Shown: piece after piece, positions 1 to 7,183 of the stretch | Layout: every line of letters starts with the position of its first letter | Position numbering within the stretch: position 1 is the first letter of the stretch | DNA from: an uncultured Lysobacteraceae bacterium | Lineage (GTDB): Bacteria > Pseudomonadota > Gammaproteobacteria > Xanthomonadales > Xanthomonadaceae | Reading direction: 5' to 3' | DNA length: 7,183 nt | Assembly (NCBI GenBank): GCA_946886995.1 | Contig: CAMPJU010000060.1 | Location: 1-7,183, forward strand | Notes under the pieces: model-generated | The model's database searches: none | The model's input: the letters and a program-made list of their open reading frames with translations, nothing else | Told to the model about the DNA's origin: nothing | Made by a program: the position numbers and the translations under genes

Positions 1-956
<956 letters not shown>

Positions 957-959
957 GGG

Positions 960-2876
960 TTAGTCGGCCGCCCCGCCGGTGGCCTGCGACGGACCACCGA
1001 TGTGCCTGTCGAGGAACGCTTCCATCTTCGTGTACAGGTCGACCTGGTTCTGGAAGTCGTAGAACCCGTGGCCTTCCTTCGCCTCGACCACGGTGACTTC
1101 CGGCGGCTTGCCGGCCGCGGTCAGCCGATCCTTCAGCAGCTCGTACTGCGAAATCGGCACGCGCTCGTCCTTGGCGCCCTGGACCAGCATCACCGGGATG
1201 TTGATTCGGTCGACGTTGTACGCGGGCGACTGCGCCTGCTGCTCTGCCACGGTCTCCGGCATCACGCGGTGGAGGAAGTTGCGCCCGTTCTCTGTTTCCG
1301 GGATGTCGCCGTCCCTGAACATCAGCGGCAGGCTGTAGACGCCGACGTAGCCGATGGTGCACTGGTACTTGTCCGGTTCGCGCACGACCGTCTGCAGGGC
1401 GGCATAGCCGCCGTAGGAGGCGCCGTACGTGCAGATCCGGTCCTTGTCGGCGATGCCCTCGCGGATGGCCCAGTCCACGGCGTCGGTCATGTCGTCGACC
1501 ATCGTCGTGCCCCAGTTGCGGTAGCCCATGCGCTCGAACGCGTTGCCGTAGCCGCCGGAGCCGCGGAAGTTGACCTGCAGCACCGCGTAGCCGCGATTGG
1601 CGAGGAACTGGACCTCCGGGTTGAAGCCCCACTGGTCGCGCGGACCGTGCGGGCCGCCGTGCGGATGCAGGATCAGGGGCAGGTTCTTGCCGACGGAGCC
1701 GCGGGGGACGGTGAGGTACCCGTGCACCTTCGTGCCGTCGCGCGCGGTGAACGAGACCGCGTGCATCGGAGACATTTCCTCCGGCTTGATCCAGTCCATC
1801 GCCGACAGCAGGAACTTGGCCTTGCCGGTCTCGCGGTCGAAGAGGAAGTAGGAGCCCGGGTCGACGTCGCTGTACGCGGTGAACAGGATGTACCGCCCGT
1901 CCTTGCTGATCCCGCGGAACGAGACGGCGCGCTCGGGGAACGCGTTGATCAGGCCGGCGTAGGTCCTTGCTTCCGGATGGTCGGCGTTGACGAAGTCGTA
2001 GCGCGGCAGCCCGTCGAGGTAGCGGACGGCGAGCAGCGTCTTCCCGTCGCTGCTGGCGAGCGCGACGCCGTCCGGATCGACGTTCGGGTTGCGGGTGAGC
2101 AATGTCTCCTCGCCGCTCTCGGGGTCCACCATCACCAGCCGGGAGGGTTCGCCCTCGTCGCTGGCGGAGAAGATCACCCGCTTGTTGTCCTCGGCGAAGC
2201 CCCAGGGCATGCGCACGGCCTCGCCCATCGCGGACCGGTGGACTTCGCGCCATTCGCCGTCCTCGCGGCGCAGGGTGATCACCTCGTTTTCGTCGTTCTG
2301 GCCGACGGCGTAGCGCAGCTCCTCGTCGTGGTCGATGATGAAGCCGCCGAAGCGCAGCGGGGAACTGGCGACGGTGCGGACCTCGCCGTCGTCCACGTCC
2401 ATCTTCGAGAGGTATGCGGAGTCGATCGAGCGCGCCACCAGGATCTTGTCCGGGTCGCTCTCGAGCAGGTCCATGATCTGGTACGTGCCGCCGTTCGGGA
2501 TGTCCGCGCGACGGCTTCCATCGACGTTGCTGGCGTACACGTCGGCGGTCCGGACACGGGCGTCGAAGCGGCCGACCTTCTCGGTCACGTACATGAAGAA
2601 CCGCTCGTCGTTGACCCAGGTCACGCGGTCGATGTGGTTCTTCGCGCCGTAGTCCCACTTCCCCACCAGCTTCATGTCGGCGACGCGGAAGGCGGCCAGC
2701 AGCGTGCGGTCTCCCTGCGGCACCGACACGGTGATGTATTCGCCGGTCGGCGACAGCGAGACGTTGGTGAACTCGGGATCCTTGAAGAAATCACCGACCG
2801 GGATCTCGCGCGCCTGGGCGGCGCCCAGGTACGAGAAGGCCAGCAGCAGGGGCAGGACGAAACGAAAACGATTCAC
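960..2876 (-). CDS. Secreted S9-family serine peptidase (prolyl oligopeptidase / acylaminoacyl peptidase type)
   Basis: This 638-residue protein is a predicted exported serine peptidase of family S9, which cleaves short peptides, often after proline or at blocked or dipeptidyl N-termini; the real specificity cannot be read here. Residues 1-22 look like a signal peptide: basic R3/R5, a hydrophobic core, and an AQA cleavage motif before R23. Residues about 30-360 form an irregular WD/propeller-like beta region (for example [10 protein letters not shown] at 41-50, [15 protein letters not shown] at 320-334). Residues about 370-626 are the alpha/beta hydrolase domain: HPHGGPHG (404-411) near the oxyanion hole, nucleophile Ser487 in GASYGGYA, Asp570 in GAKDERVP and His603 in EGHGFYDF complete the triad. 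The start is GTG, chosen because it yields the signal peptide and has a strong ribosome binding site; the next Met is at residue 68. The gene overlaps carA by 4 nt (GTGA) and ends 3 nt before carB, so it is presumably co-transcribed with both. Export while sitting in a cytoplasmic biosynthetic operon is unusual. Family is secure; substrate and role are unknown. Confidence 0.93.
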   Translation of the reverse strand: MNRFRFVLPLLLAFSYLGAAQAREIPVGDFFKDPEFTNVSLSPTGEYITVSVPQGDRTLLAAFRVADMKLVGKWDYGAKNHIDRVTWVNDERFFMYVTEKVGRFDARVRTADVYASNVDGSRRADIPNGGTYQIMDLLESDPDKILVARSIDSAYLSKMDVDDGEVRTVASSPLRFGGFIIDHDEELRYAVGQNDENEVITLRREDGEWREVHRSAMGEAVRMPWGFAEDNKRVIFSASDEGEPSRLVMVDPESGEETLLTRNPNVDPDGVALASSDGKTLLAVRYLDGLPRYDFVNADHPEARTYAGLINAFPERAVSFRGISKDGRYILFTAYSDVDPGSYFLFDRETGKAKFLLSAMDWIKPEEMSPMHAVSFTARDGTKVHGYLTVPRGSVGKNLPLILHPHGGPHGPRDQWGFNPEVQFLANRGYAVLQVNFRGSGGYGNAFERMGYRNWGTTMVDDMTDAVDWAIREGIADKDRICTYGASYGGYAALQTVVREPDKYQCTIGYVGVYSLPLMFRDGDIPETENGRNFLHRVMPETVAEQQAQSPAYNVDRINIPVMLVQGAKDERVPISQYELLKDRLTAAGKPPEVTVVEAKEGHGFYDFQNQVDLYTKMEAFLDRHIGGPSQATGGAAD

Positions 2877-4012
2877 GGTGACTTCCTCTTGTTTTGTTCC
2901 ATGCTCCCCATGAAACGGTCGAACAGTGGCGCGACGTCATGCGGACCGGGGCTGGCTTCGGGATGCCCCTGGAACGAGAACGCCGGCGCGTCGGACAGGG
3001 CGATGCCCTGGTTGGAGCCGTCGAACAGCGAGCGGTGGGTCACCGTCACGTTGGCCGGCAGCGTGGCTTCGTCGATCGCGAAACCGTGGTTCTGGCTGGT
3101 GATCATGACCTTGCCGGTGGCGAGGTCCTGCACGGGATGGTTGGCCCCGTGGTGTCCGAATTTCATCTTGACCGTACGCGCGCCGACCGCCAGCGCGAGC
3201 AACTGGTGGCCGAGACAGATGCCGTAGGTCGGGACCCTGCGGTCGACCAGCGTGCGGATCGACGCGACCGCATAGTCGCAGGGCTCCGGGTCGCCGGGAC
3301 CGTTGGACAGGAACACCCCGTCGGGCTGCATCGCGAGCACTTCCTCGACCGGCGTGCGGGCCGGCACGACGGTCACGTCGCAGCCGCGCTCGGCCAGCAT
3401 GCGCAGGATGTTGAGCTTGACGCCGTAGTCGTAGGCGACCACGCGGTAGCGCGCTTCGGCGTGGGCGAACGCGTTGGTGTCGAGGTCCAGCTGGCCGTCG
3501 CGCCACGCATACGCCTCGCGGGTGCTGACCTCCTGCGCGAGGTCCATGCCCTTGAGCCCGGGGAACTTGCGAGCGGCCTCCAGCGCGGTTTCGACGTCGA
3601 TGCCCTCGCCCGCCATCACCGCACCGCCCTGCGCCCCGCCGTCGCGCAACGTCCGGGTCAGCTTGCGGGTGTCGATCCCGGAGATGCCGACCACGCCACG
3701 CGCCGCCAACCATTCCGGCAGCGCCACCTCGTTGCGCCAGCTGGAGGGACGGCGGGGCACGTCGCGCACCACCAGGCCGGCGGCCCAGACCCGGCGCGCC
3801 TCGTCGTCCTGTGCGGTGGCGCCGGTGTTGCCGATGTGCGGGTAGGTGAGCGTGACCAGCTGCCGCGCGTAGGACGGATCGGTGAGGATCTCCTGGTAGC
3901 CGGTCATCGCGGTGTTGAACACCACCTCGCCGACCGACAGGCCGGGCGCGCCGATGGAGTCGCCCTCGAAAACGGTGCCGTCTTCAAGGACGAGGATGGC
4001 TGGCTGGTGCAT
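2873..4012 (-). CDS. carA: Carbamoyl phosphate synthetase small subunit (glutaminase)
   Basis: CarA hydrolyses glutamine and channels the ammonia to CarB; the complex is cytoplasmic. The 379-residue length fits the family (E. coli 382). Residues 1-150 are the CarA-specific N-terminal domain, including [17 protein letters not shown] (33-49) and the [12 protein letters not shown] segment (109-120). Residues about 190-375 are the class I glutamine amidotransferase domain: SNGPGDP at 236-242, nucleophile Cys266 in GICLGHQ, and His350/Glu352 in the [10 protein letters not shown] segment, so the triad is intact. The ATG at 4012 was chosen because it gives the standard N-terminus and has GAGG 8 nt upstream; the frame stays open far upstream across dapB, but that extension is not CarA-like. 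carA is separated from dapB by 164 nt that include a candidate promoter. Its TGA overlaps the GTG of the peptidase gene, so carA and carB are not adjacent, although their products work together in one enzyme. Confidence 0.98.
   Translation of the reverse strand: MHQPAILVLEDGTVFEGDSIGAPGLSVGEVVFNTAMTGYQEILTDPSYARQLVTLTYPHIGNTGATAQDDEARRVWAAGLVVRDVPRRPSSWRNEVALPEWLAARGVVGISGIDTRKLTRTLRDGGAQGGAVMAGEGIDVETALEAARKFPGLKGMDLAQEVSTREAYAWRDGQLDLDTNAFAHAEARYRVVAYDYGVKLNILRMLAERGCDVTVVPARTPVEEVLAMQPDGVFLSNGPGDPEPCDYAVASIRTLVDRRVPTYGICLGHQLLALAVGARTVKMKFGHHGANHPVQDLATGKVMITSQNHGFAIDEATLPANVTVTHRSLFDGSNQGIALSDAPAFSFQGHPEASPGPHDVAPLFDRFMGSMEQNKRKSP
2884..2889 (-). promoter_or_regulatory. Strong ribosome binding site for the S9 peptidase
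   Basis: The minus strand reads AGAGGA here, 7 nt before the GTG at 2876, a near-ideal Shine-Dalgarno. It lies inside the last codons of carA (Lys-Arg-Lys-Ser-Pro-stop). It supports the GTG as the true start and shows that the peptidase is translated from the carA mRNA. It is clearly stronger than anything in front of carB or dapB. Confidence 0.75.
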
Positions 4013-4018
4013 GCGGAA

Positions 4019-4063
4019 GGCCTCGAATCCGGGCTGCAACAAGCCGCGGACGCGGTGGAGGCC
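4019..4063 (-). promoter_or_regulatory. Possible carA leader fold that pairs with the ribosome binding site
   Basis: On the transcript, GGCCTC (4063-4058) is perfectly complementary to GAGGCC (4024-4019), which contains the carA Shine-Dalgarno. The 33-nt interval holds a second perfect short hairpin, CCGCG-TC-CGCGG (4055-4044). Together they could hide the ribosome binding site. The arms are seen directly; any regulatory role is inference, and 6-bp complements arise easily by chance in sequence this GC-rich. Confidence 0.25.
4021..4024 (-). promoter_or_regulatory. Ribosome binding site of carA
   Basis: GAGG on the minus strand, 8 nt before the carA ATG. It supports the 4012 start over any in-frame upstream start. 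The same four bases lie within the 3' arm of the possible leader hairpin at 4019-4063. Confidence 0.6.
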
Positions 4064-4094
4064 GGTCCGGTGCTTGGAGGTCAGGCGAGCGGGA

Positions 4095-4124
4095 ATTCTA
4101 CCTGCGCCGGGGTGCCGCTGCCAG
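4095..4124 (-). promoter_or_regulatory. Candidate sigma-70 promoter for carA
   Basis: The minus strand carries TAGAAT (4100-4095), 5 of 6 to the -10 consensus, and CTGGCA (4124-4119), 4 of 6 to the -35 consensus, with an 18-nt spacer. This A/T-rich hexamer stands out in very GC-rich surroundings. A start near 4088 would give a leader of about 76 nt before carA. If real, carA, the peptidase and carB can be transcribed separately from dnaJ and dapB. No arginine or pyrimidine operator could be recognised. Confidence 0.4.
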
Positions 4125-4137
4125 CCGCGCGCCGGGC

Positions 4138-4157
4138 GCCCGGTCAGCTTTCCGGGC
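4138..4157 (-). repeat. GC-rich inverted repeat just after dapB (weak terminator candidate)
   Basis: GCCCGG and CCGGGC form a 6-bp perfect stem around an 8-nt loop, starting about 20 nt after the dapB stop. A second self-complementary 12-mer (CCGGGCGCCCGG) overlaps it. There is no T-run afterwards, so intrinsic termination is not well supported; it may be only a pause, an mRNA 3'-end structure, or GC-rich chance. Confidence 0.25.
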
Positions 4158-4176
4158 CGGGCGGCGCCCTTCGTGT

Positions 4177-4896
4177 TCAGTCGAGCAGGTCGCGCACTCC
4201 GTACCGGCCGGGTGCGCGGCCGTGCAAGCGGCGGGCGGCATGCAGCGCGCCCCTGGCGAAGACGTCGCGGTCGGTGGCCCGGTGCACCAGCTCGATGCGC
4301 TCCCCGGTGCCGGTGAACTGCACCAGGTGCTCGCCCACGATGTCCCCCGCCCGGAGGCTCGCATAGCGCGGAGTCGCGCCCGCGGCGGTCGCGACTTCGC
4401 CCAGTGCCAGCGCGGTGCCCGAGGGCGCGTCGACCTTGCCGCTGTGGTGCGCCTCGACGATGTCGCAATCCCAGCCGGCGAACATCCCGGCTGCCTGTTC
4501 CACCAGCCGGGACAGGACCGCGACCCCAAGGCTGAAGTTCGCCGCCCATGCGCAGGGGATCTGCCGGCATGCGTCGTCGAGCCGCGTGAACTGTGCGTCC
4601 TCCAGCCCGGTCGTGCCCGACACCAGCGCGGCGCGGCGCTCGACGCACAGCGACAGGATGCGGTCGAAGCCCGCCGGACGGCTGAAGTCGATCGCGACGT
4701 CGAAGGCAGGCGCGCCGGCGACCTCGCTGGCGGCGAACTGCGGGATGCCGTCGACCACGCGCTGGCCGGGCCGGCCGCCACAGACGCCGGCCACCACGCG
4801 GATCCCGGGCTGCTCCGCGCCGAGCCTGAGCAGGGCCTTGCCCATGCGGCCGGAGGCGCCATGCACCAGCAGGCGGAGGTCCCTGTCGTCGTCCAT
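4177..4896 (-). CDS. dapB: 4-hydroxy-tetrahydrodipicolinate reductase
   Basis: DapB reduces hydroxy-tetrahydrodipicolinate with NAD(P)H in the diaminopimelate/lysine pathway, supplying lysine and peptidoglycan precursors in the cytoplasm. The 239-residue product shows the nucleotide-binding GASGRMG at 13-19, DFSRP at 70-74, GTTG at 94-97, ANFSLGV at 119-125, and the catalytic [15 protein letters not shown] block (148-162) with His150/His151 and Lys154, equivalent to E. coli H159/H160/K163. RAGDIVGEH (182-190) and the C-terminal YGVRDLLD also fit. It is about 35 residues shorter than E. coli DapB (273), through two internal deletions. The usual acidic/basic pair after the second strand (E38/R39 in E. 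coli) is replaced by Cys39/Gly40. The ATG is 9 nt after, and in frame with, the TAG of the cyclase gene; no Shine-Dalgarno is visible, so reinitiation after the cyclase is likely. Identity is secure; cofactor preference is uncertain. Confidence 0.97.
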   Translation of the reverse strand: MDDDRDLRLLVHGASGRMGKALLRLGAEQPGIRVVAGVCGGRPGQRVVDGIPQFAASEVAGAPAFDVAIDFSRPAGFDRILSLCVERRAALVSGTTGLEDAQFTRLDDACRQIPCAWAANFSLGVAVLSRLVEQAAGMFAGWDCDIVEAHHSGKVDAPSGTALALGEVATAAGATPRYASLRAGDIVGEHLVQFTGTGERIELVHRATDRDVFARGALHAARRLHGRAPGRYGVRDLLD

Positions 4897-4905
4897 GCCG
4901 GCAGG

Positions 4906-6261
4906 CTAGCCCAGCCGGGCCGCTTCCAGCCAGCGATGCTTGCCCTCCGCCTTGGCCTGGTACATCGCGGCATCCGCGGCACGCAGCAGGCCGTCGAGCC
5001 CGTCGGTCGGCGCACCGCCACGCGCGATTCCGATGCTCAGGCCCACCTGCAACGTCTGCCCATCGACCTCGATGGGCGCATCGCCGGCGGCGAGCAGCCG
5101 ATCCGCCAGCCGCGCGAGTGCATCCGGCCCGCATTCCTCGGCCAGCACCACGAACTCGTCGCCGCCCATCCGCGACACCGTGTCGGTGCCCCGCACGGCC
5201 GCCTGCAGCCGCCGGCCGACCTCGCACAGCAACTGGTCGCCGATGGCATGGCCCCGGGTGTCGTTGACCTGCTTGAAGTCGTCCACGTCGATCACCGCGA
5301 CCAGCACGCCCGCGCCCTTGCGTTGCAGCCGGCCGGCGGCCTGCGAGAAACGGTCTTCCAGCAACTTGCGGTTGGGCAAGCCGGTCAGCGGATCGCGGAA
5401 CGCCTGGTCGTGGAGCCGGTCGGCGAGCGTGCGCGCCTCCAGCGCGGACGCCACCATCTGCGCCATCAGGCGCAGGCCGACCACGAAGTGTTCGCCCCAG
5501 TCGACGTGGCGTCGCACCGCGTCGAAGCCGACGAAGCCGTGCAGCGCGGCGCCCTGCCAGAGCGGGACGACCAGGATCGAGCGGATGCCCTCGCGTTCGA
5601 ATTCGGCGCGTTCATTCACCGCCTCCGGTGGCAGGTCGGCGACGCGGGGAACCTCGAAGGCCTTGTCGGCCCGAAGTCCCTGCATCAGCCACGGGAAGGT
5701 GTCGAGCGGCACGTCCTGCAGGTTGTGGGCCTCGCGCGAGATGCCGGGGGCCACCCATTCGTGCGTGTTGCTCTGCGTTCCGGCGGCGTCGTCGACGAGG
5801 AAGACGTAGGCACGATCGACTTCGAAGAACGCGCCGACGGAGCCGAGGACGTCGACGATCGCATCGTCGAGCGCGCCGCCACGGGCACGGATGAGTCGCG
5901 CCGACGCCCCGGTGAGCAGTCGCTCGAAGGCCAGGCGTCGCTGCAGCTGCGCTTCGACGCCGTGCCAGCGCGTGCAGTCGTAGGCGGCGACGACGCGACC
6001 ACCCTGGTCGTCCTCGGGCCCGACGTGGAGGTCGAGGCAGCAGACGCCTCCGTCGCGCCGCCTCGCCTCGTGCCGGAGGGGTTCGGCCGCTGCATCCGGA
6101 CCGAGTCGCGCGAACAGCGCGGGGAGCAGCCGGTCGGGATCGAGGGCGGTGGCCAATGCGTCGCGCGAGCCGTCGGGAGCGAAGCCCAACACGCGCCATG
6201 CGGCATCGTTGGCGTCGACGAGCGCGCCAGCCACGAAACGGAACACGGGGATCGGGATCAC
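4906..6261 (-). CDS. PAS-like/GAF/GGDEF diguanylate cyclase
   Basis: This 451-residue cytoplasmic protein is predicted to make cyclic di-GMP, the second messenger for biofilm and motility decisions. Residues about 3-105 resemble a degenerate PAS domain ([21 protein letters not shown]). Residues about 110-275 are a GAF domain of a subfamily common in bacterial signalling proteins, with NTHEW at 165-169, [12 protein letters not shown] at 180-191 and [10 protein letters not shown] at 225-234. Residues about 285-448 are the GGDEF domain: [15 protein letters not shown] (290-304), metal and substrate residues D325 and N333, an intact GGDEF at 366-370, and the inhibitory-site RGTD at 357-360, five residues upstream. 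No EAL or HD-GYP domain, transmembrane helix or signal peptide is seen. The start is GTG; an in-frame TAG four codons upstream makes it the first possible start. It lies 42 nt after dnaJ with no terminator evident, and its stop is 9 nt before dapB. Catalytic activity is well supported by motifs; the sensed ligand is unknown. Confidence 0.93.
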   Translation of the reverse strand: MIPIPVFRFVAGALVDANDAAWRVLGFAPDGSRDALATALDPDRLLPALFARLGPDAAAEPLRHEARRRDGGVCCLDLHVGPEDDQGGRVVAAYDCTRWHGVEAQLQRRLAFERLLTGASARLIRARGGALDDAIVDVLGSVGAFFEVDRAYVFLVDDAAGTQSNTHEWVAPGISREAHNLQDVPLDTFPWLMQGLRADKAFEVPRVADLPPEAVNERAEFEREGIRSILVVPLWQGAALHGFVGFDAVRRHVDWGEHFVVGLRLMAQMVASALEARTLADRLHDQAFRDPLTGLPNRKLLEDRFSQAAGRLQRKGAGVLVAVIDVDDFKQVNDTRGHAIGDQLLCEVGRRLQAAVRGTDTVSRMGGDEFVVLAEECGPDALARLADRLLAAGDAPIEVDGQTLQVGLSIGIARGGAPTDGLDGLLRAADAAMYQAKAEGKHRWLEAARLG

Positions 6262-6303
6262 CGCGCCAACCTAGCGGCAGCGGGCATCTCCGCGCAAGCG
6301 CGT

Positions 6304-7183
6304 TCAGGAGACCATGCGGTCCCAGAATCCCTTGACGCCGTCGAGGAACGTGCTGGCCTTCGGTGAATGGCGTCGCGCGCCTTCGCCGGTGAACGTCGCT
6401 TCGAATTCCTCCAGCAACTCGCGCTGGCGCGCGGTGAGGTTCACCGGGGTTTCGACCGCGACCTTGCAGTACAGGTCGCCGGGGGAGCGGCTGCGCACCG
6501 ACTTGACGCCCTTGCCGCGCAGCCGGAACACCTTGCCGCCCTGGGTCTCGGCCGGAAGCCGGATCTCGGTCTCGCCGTCGAGCGTCGGGACCTGGATCAC
6601 GTCGCCCAGCGCGGCCTGGGTGATGCGGATCGGGACTTCGCAGTGCAGGTCGTCACCGTCGCGCTGGAAGATGGCGTGCGGACGCACGCGGACCTCGACG
6701 TAGAGGTCGCCGGGCGGCGTCCCGGCCGGACCGGCCTCGCCCTCGCCCGCCAGGCGGATGCGGTCGCCGTTGTCGACGCCCGCCGGGATCTTGACCGAAA
6801 GGACCTTCTCTTCCTCGATCCGGCCGGCGCCATGGCACTGCTCGCACGGGTTGGACACGACCTGTCCGCGCCCGCCGCAGTGCGGGCACGGCTGCTGCAT
6901 CGTGAAGATGCCCCGCTGGATCCGCACCTGGCCGCGGCCATGGCAGGTCCCGCAGCTGTCGAGCTTGCCGTCGGCCGATCCGGTGCCCTTGCAGGGCTCG
7001 CAGCCGGCCAGCGTCGGGATCTCGACGCGCCGCTCCGTGCCGGCCACCGCGTCCTCGAGGTCGAGTTCCATCACGTAGCCGATGTCCGCGCCACGGCGCG
7101 GGCCCCCGCGCATCCCGCCGCCGAAGATGTTCCCGAAGATGTCGCCGAAGATGTCGCCGACATCGCTGAAGCCCGGGCCGCCG
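6304..7183 (-). CDS. dnaJ: Chaperone DnaJ, 3' part (292 codons to the stop)
   Basis: DnaJ binds unfolded proteins and stimulates the DnaK ATPase. The N-terminal J domain with its HPD motif and part of the linker lie outside the window. The visible portion begins in the G/F-rich linker ([20 protein letters not shown]). Next are the four zinc-finger repeats, all intact: [24 protein letters not shown] and CEQCHGAG (about 7002-6823). Then comes the substrate-binding beta region with the conserved ITQAALGD and GKGV segments, ending in FWDRMVS. The four CxxCxGxG motifs distinguish DnaJ from the zinc-free CbpA type. The gene is expected to follow dnaK. Nothing like a terminator follows the TGA except a 5-bp stem with a 2-nt loop (6291-6302), so transcription may run into the cyclase gene. 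The reading frame begins outside the window, so the start cannot be given. Confidence 0.97.
   Translation of the reverse strand, partial: GGPGFSDVGDIFGDIFGNIFGGGMRGGPRRGADIGYVMELDLEDAVAGTERRVEIPTLAGCEPCKGTGSADGKLDSCGTCHGRGQVRIQRGIFTMQQPCPHCGGRGQVVSNPCEQCHGAGRIEEEKVLSVKIPAGVDNGDRIRLAGEGEAGPAGTPPGDLYVEVRVRPHAIFQRDGDDLHCEVPIRITQAALGDVIQVPTLDGETEIRLPAETQGGKVFRLRGKGVKSVRSRSPGDLYCKVAVETPVNLTARQRELLEEFEATFTGEGARRHSPKASTFLDGVKGFWDRMVS
7121..7156 (-). repeat. Three tandem 12-bp units in the dnaJ G/F linker
   Basis: Three adjacent 12-bp units (plus-strand CCGAAGATGTTC, then CCGAAGATGTCG twice) encode the repeated Asp/Asn-Ile-Phe-Gly motif of the G/F linker. Two units are identical and the third differs at two bases. 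The linker is normally repetitive, and unit number could vary between strains by slippage without shifting the frame. Confidence 0.85.

Noticed and set aside
4138..4157. Intrinsic terminator after dapB as a firm call
   Set aside because: The stem is only 6 bp and no T-run follows, so it is kept only as a low-confidence inverted repeat.
4013..4176. Arginine-repressor or pyrimidine operator upstream of carA
   Set aside because: No sequence matching an E. coli-type ARG box or a Pseudomonas ArgR half-site could be recognised by eye.
4013..5227. Upstream extension of carA to a 784-codon protein
   Set aside because: The carA frame happens to stay open across dapB, but the extra 400 or so residues are arginine-rich shadow sequence. 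The family N-terminus and the GAGG site fix the start at 4012.
4222..6366. A 714-codon open frame on the plus strand, antisense to dapB, the cyclase and the dnaJ end
   Set aside because: These three genes share one codon register, so the same antisense effect runs through all of them. The product resembles no protein and lacks a plausible ribosome site.

Overview
The window is a dense, GC-rich, single-direction gene block: every supported gene lies on the minus strand, so the order of expression runs from high to low coordinates. It reads dnaJ (3' part) > diguanylate cyclase > dapB > carA > secreted S9 peptidase > carB (5' part). The dnaJ-dapB-carA-carB backbone is a chromosomal housekeeping arrangement of gammaproteobacteria. 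The very high GC, the short DapB and the two inserted genes suggest the Xanthomonadaceae/Lysobacteraceae (Lysobacter-, Luteimonas- or Thermomonas-like). That assignment comes from remembered gene order and protein character, not from a search.

Region by region: 6304-7183 holds DnaJ from the end of its G/F-rich linker through the four zinc-finger repeats and the substrate-binding C-terminus. Then 42 nt later comes a PAS-like/GAF/GGDEF protein (4906-6261, GTG start). DapB (4177-4896) follows after only 9 nt, in the same frame. The one sizeable gap is 4013-4176 (164 nt). It holds a candidate promoter for carA, a GC-rich inverted repeat just after dapB, and a possible leader fold that covers the carA ribosome binding site. 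carA (2873-4012) overlaps the next gene by 4 nt (GTGA). That gene, an S9 serine peptidase with a signal peptide (960-2876), ends 3 nt before the carB ATG (956).

How the genes work together: CarA (glutaminase) and CarB (synthetase) form carbamoyl phosphate synthetase, which feeds arginine and pyrimidine synthesis. DapB makes tetrahydrodipicolinate for lysine and peptidoglycan. DnaJ is the Hsp70 co-chaperone. The peptidase and the diguanylate cyclase do not belong to these pathways; they are accessory genes set into a conserved operon with tight translational junctions.

No tRNA, rRNA, CRISPR array, insertion sequence or phage gene was seen. The long plus-strand open frames are antisense shadows produced by GC-rich codon use. 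No clearly undescribed system is present. The most interesting points are the periplasmic or secreted peptidase wedged between the two subunits of one cytoplasmic enzyme, and the cyclase wedged between dnaJ and dapB.
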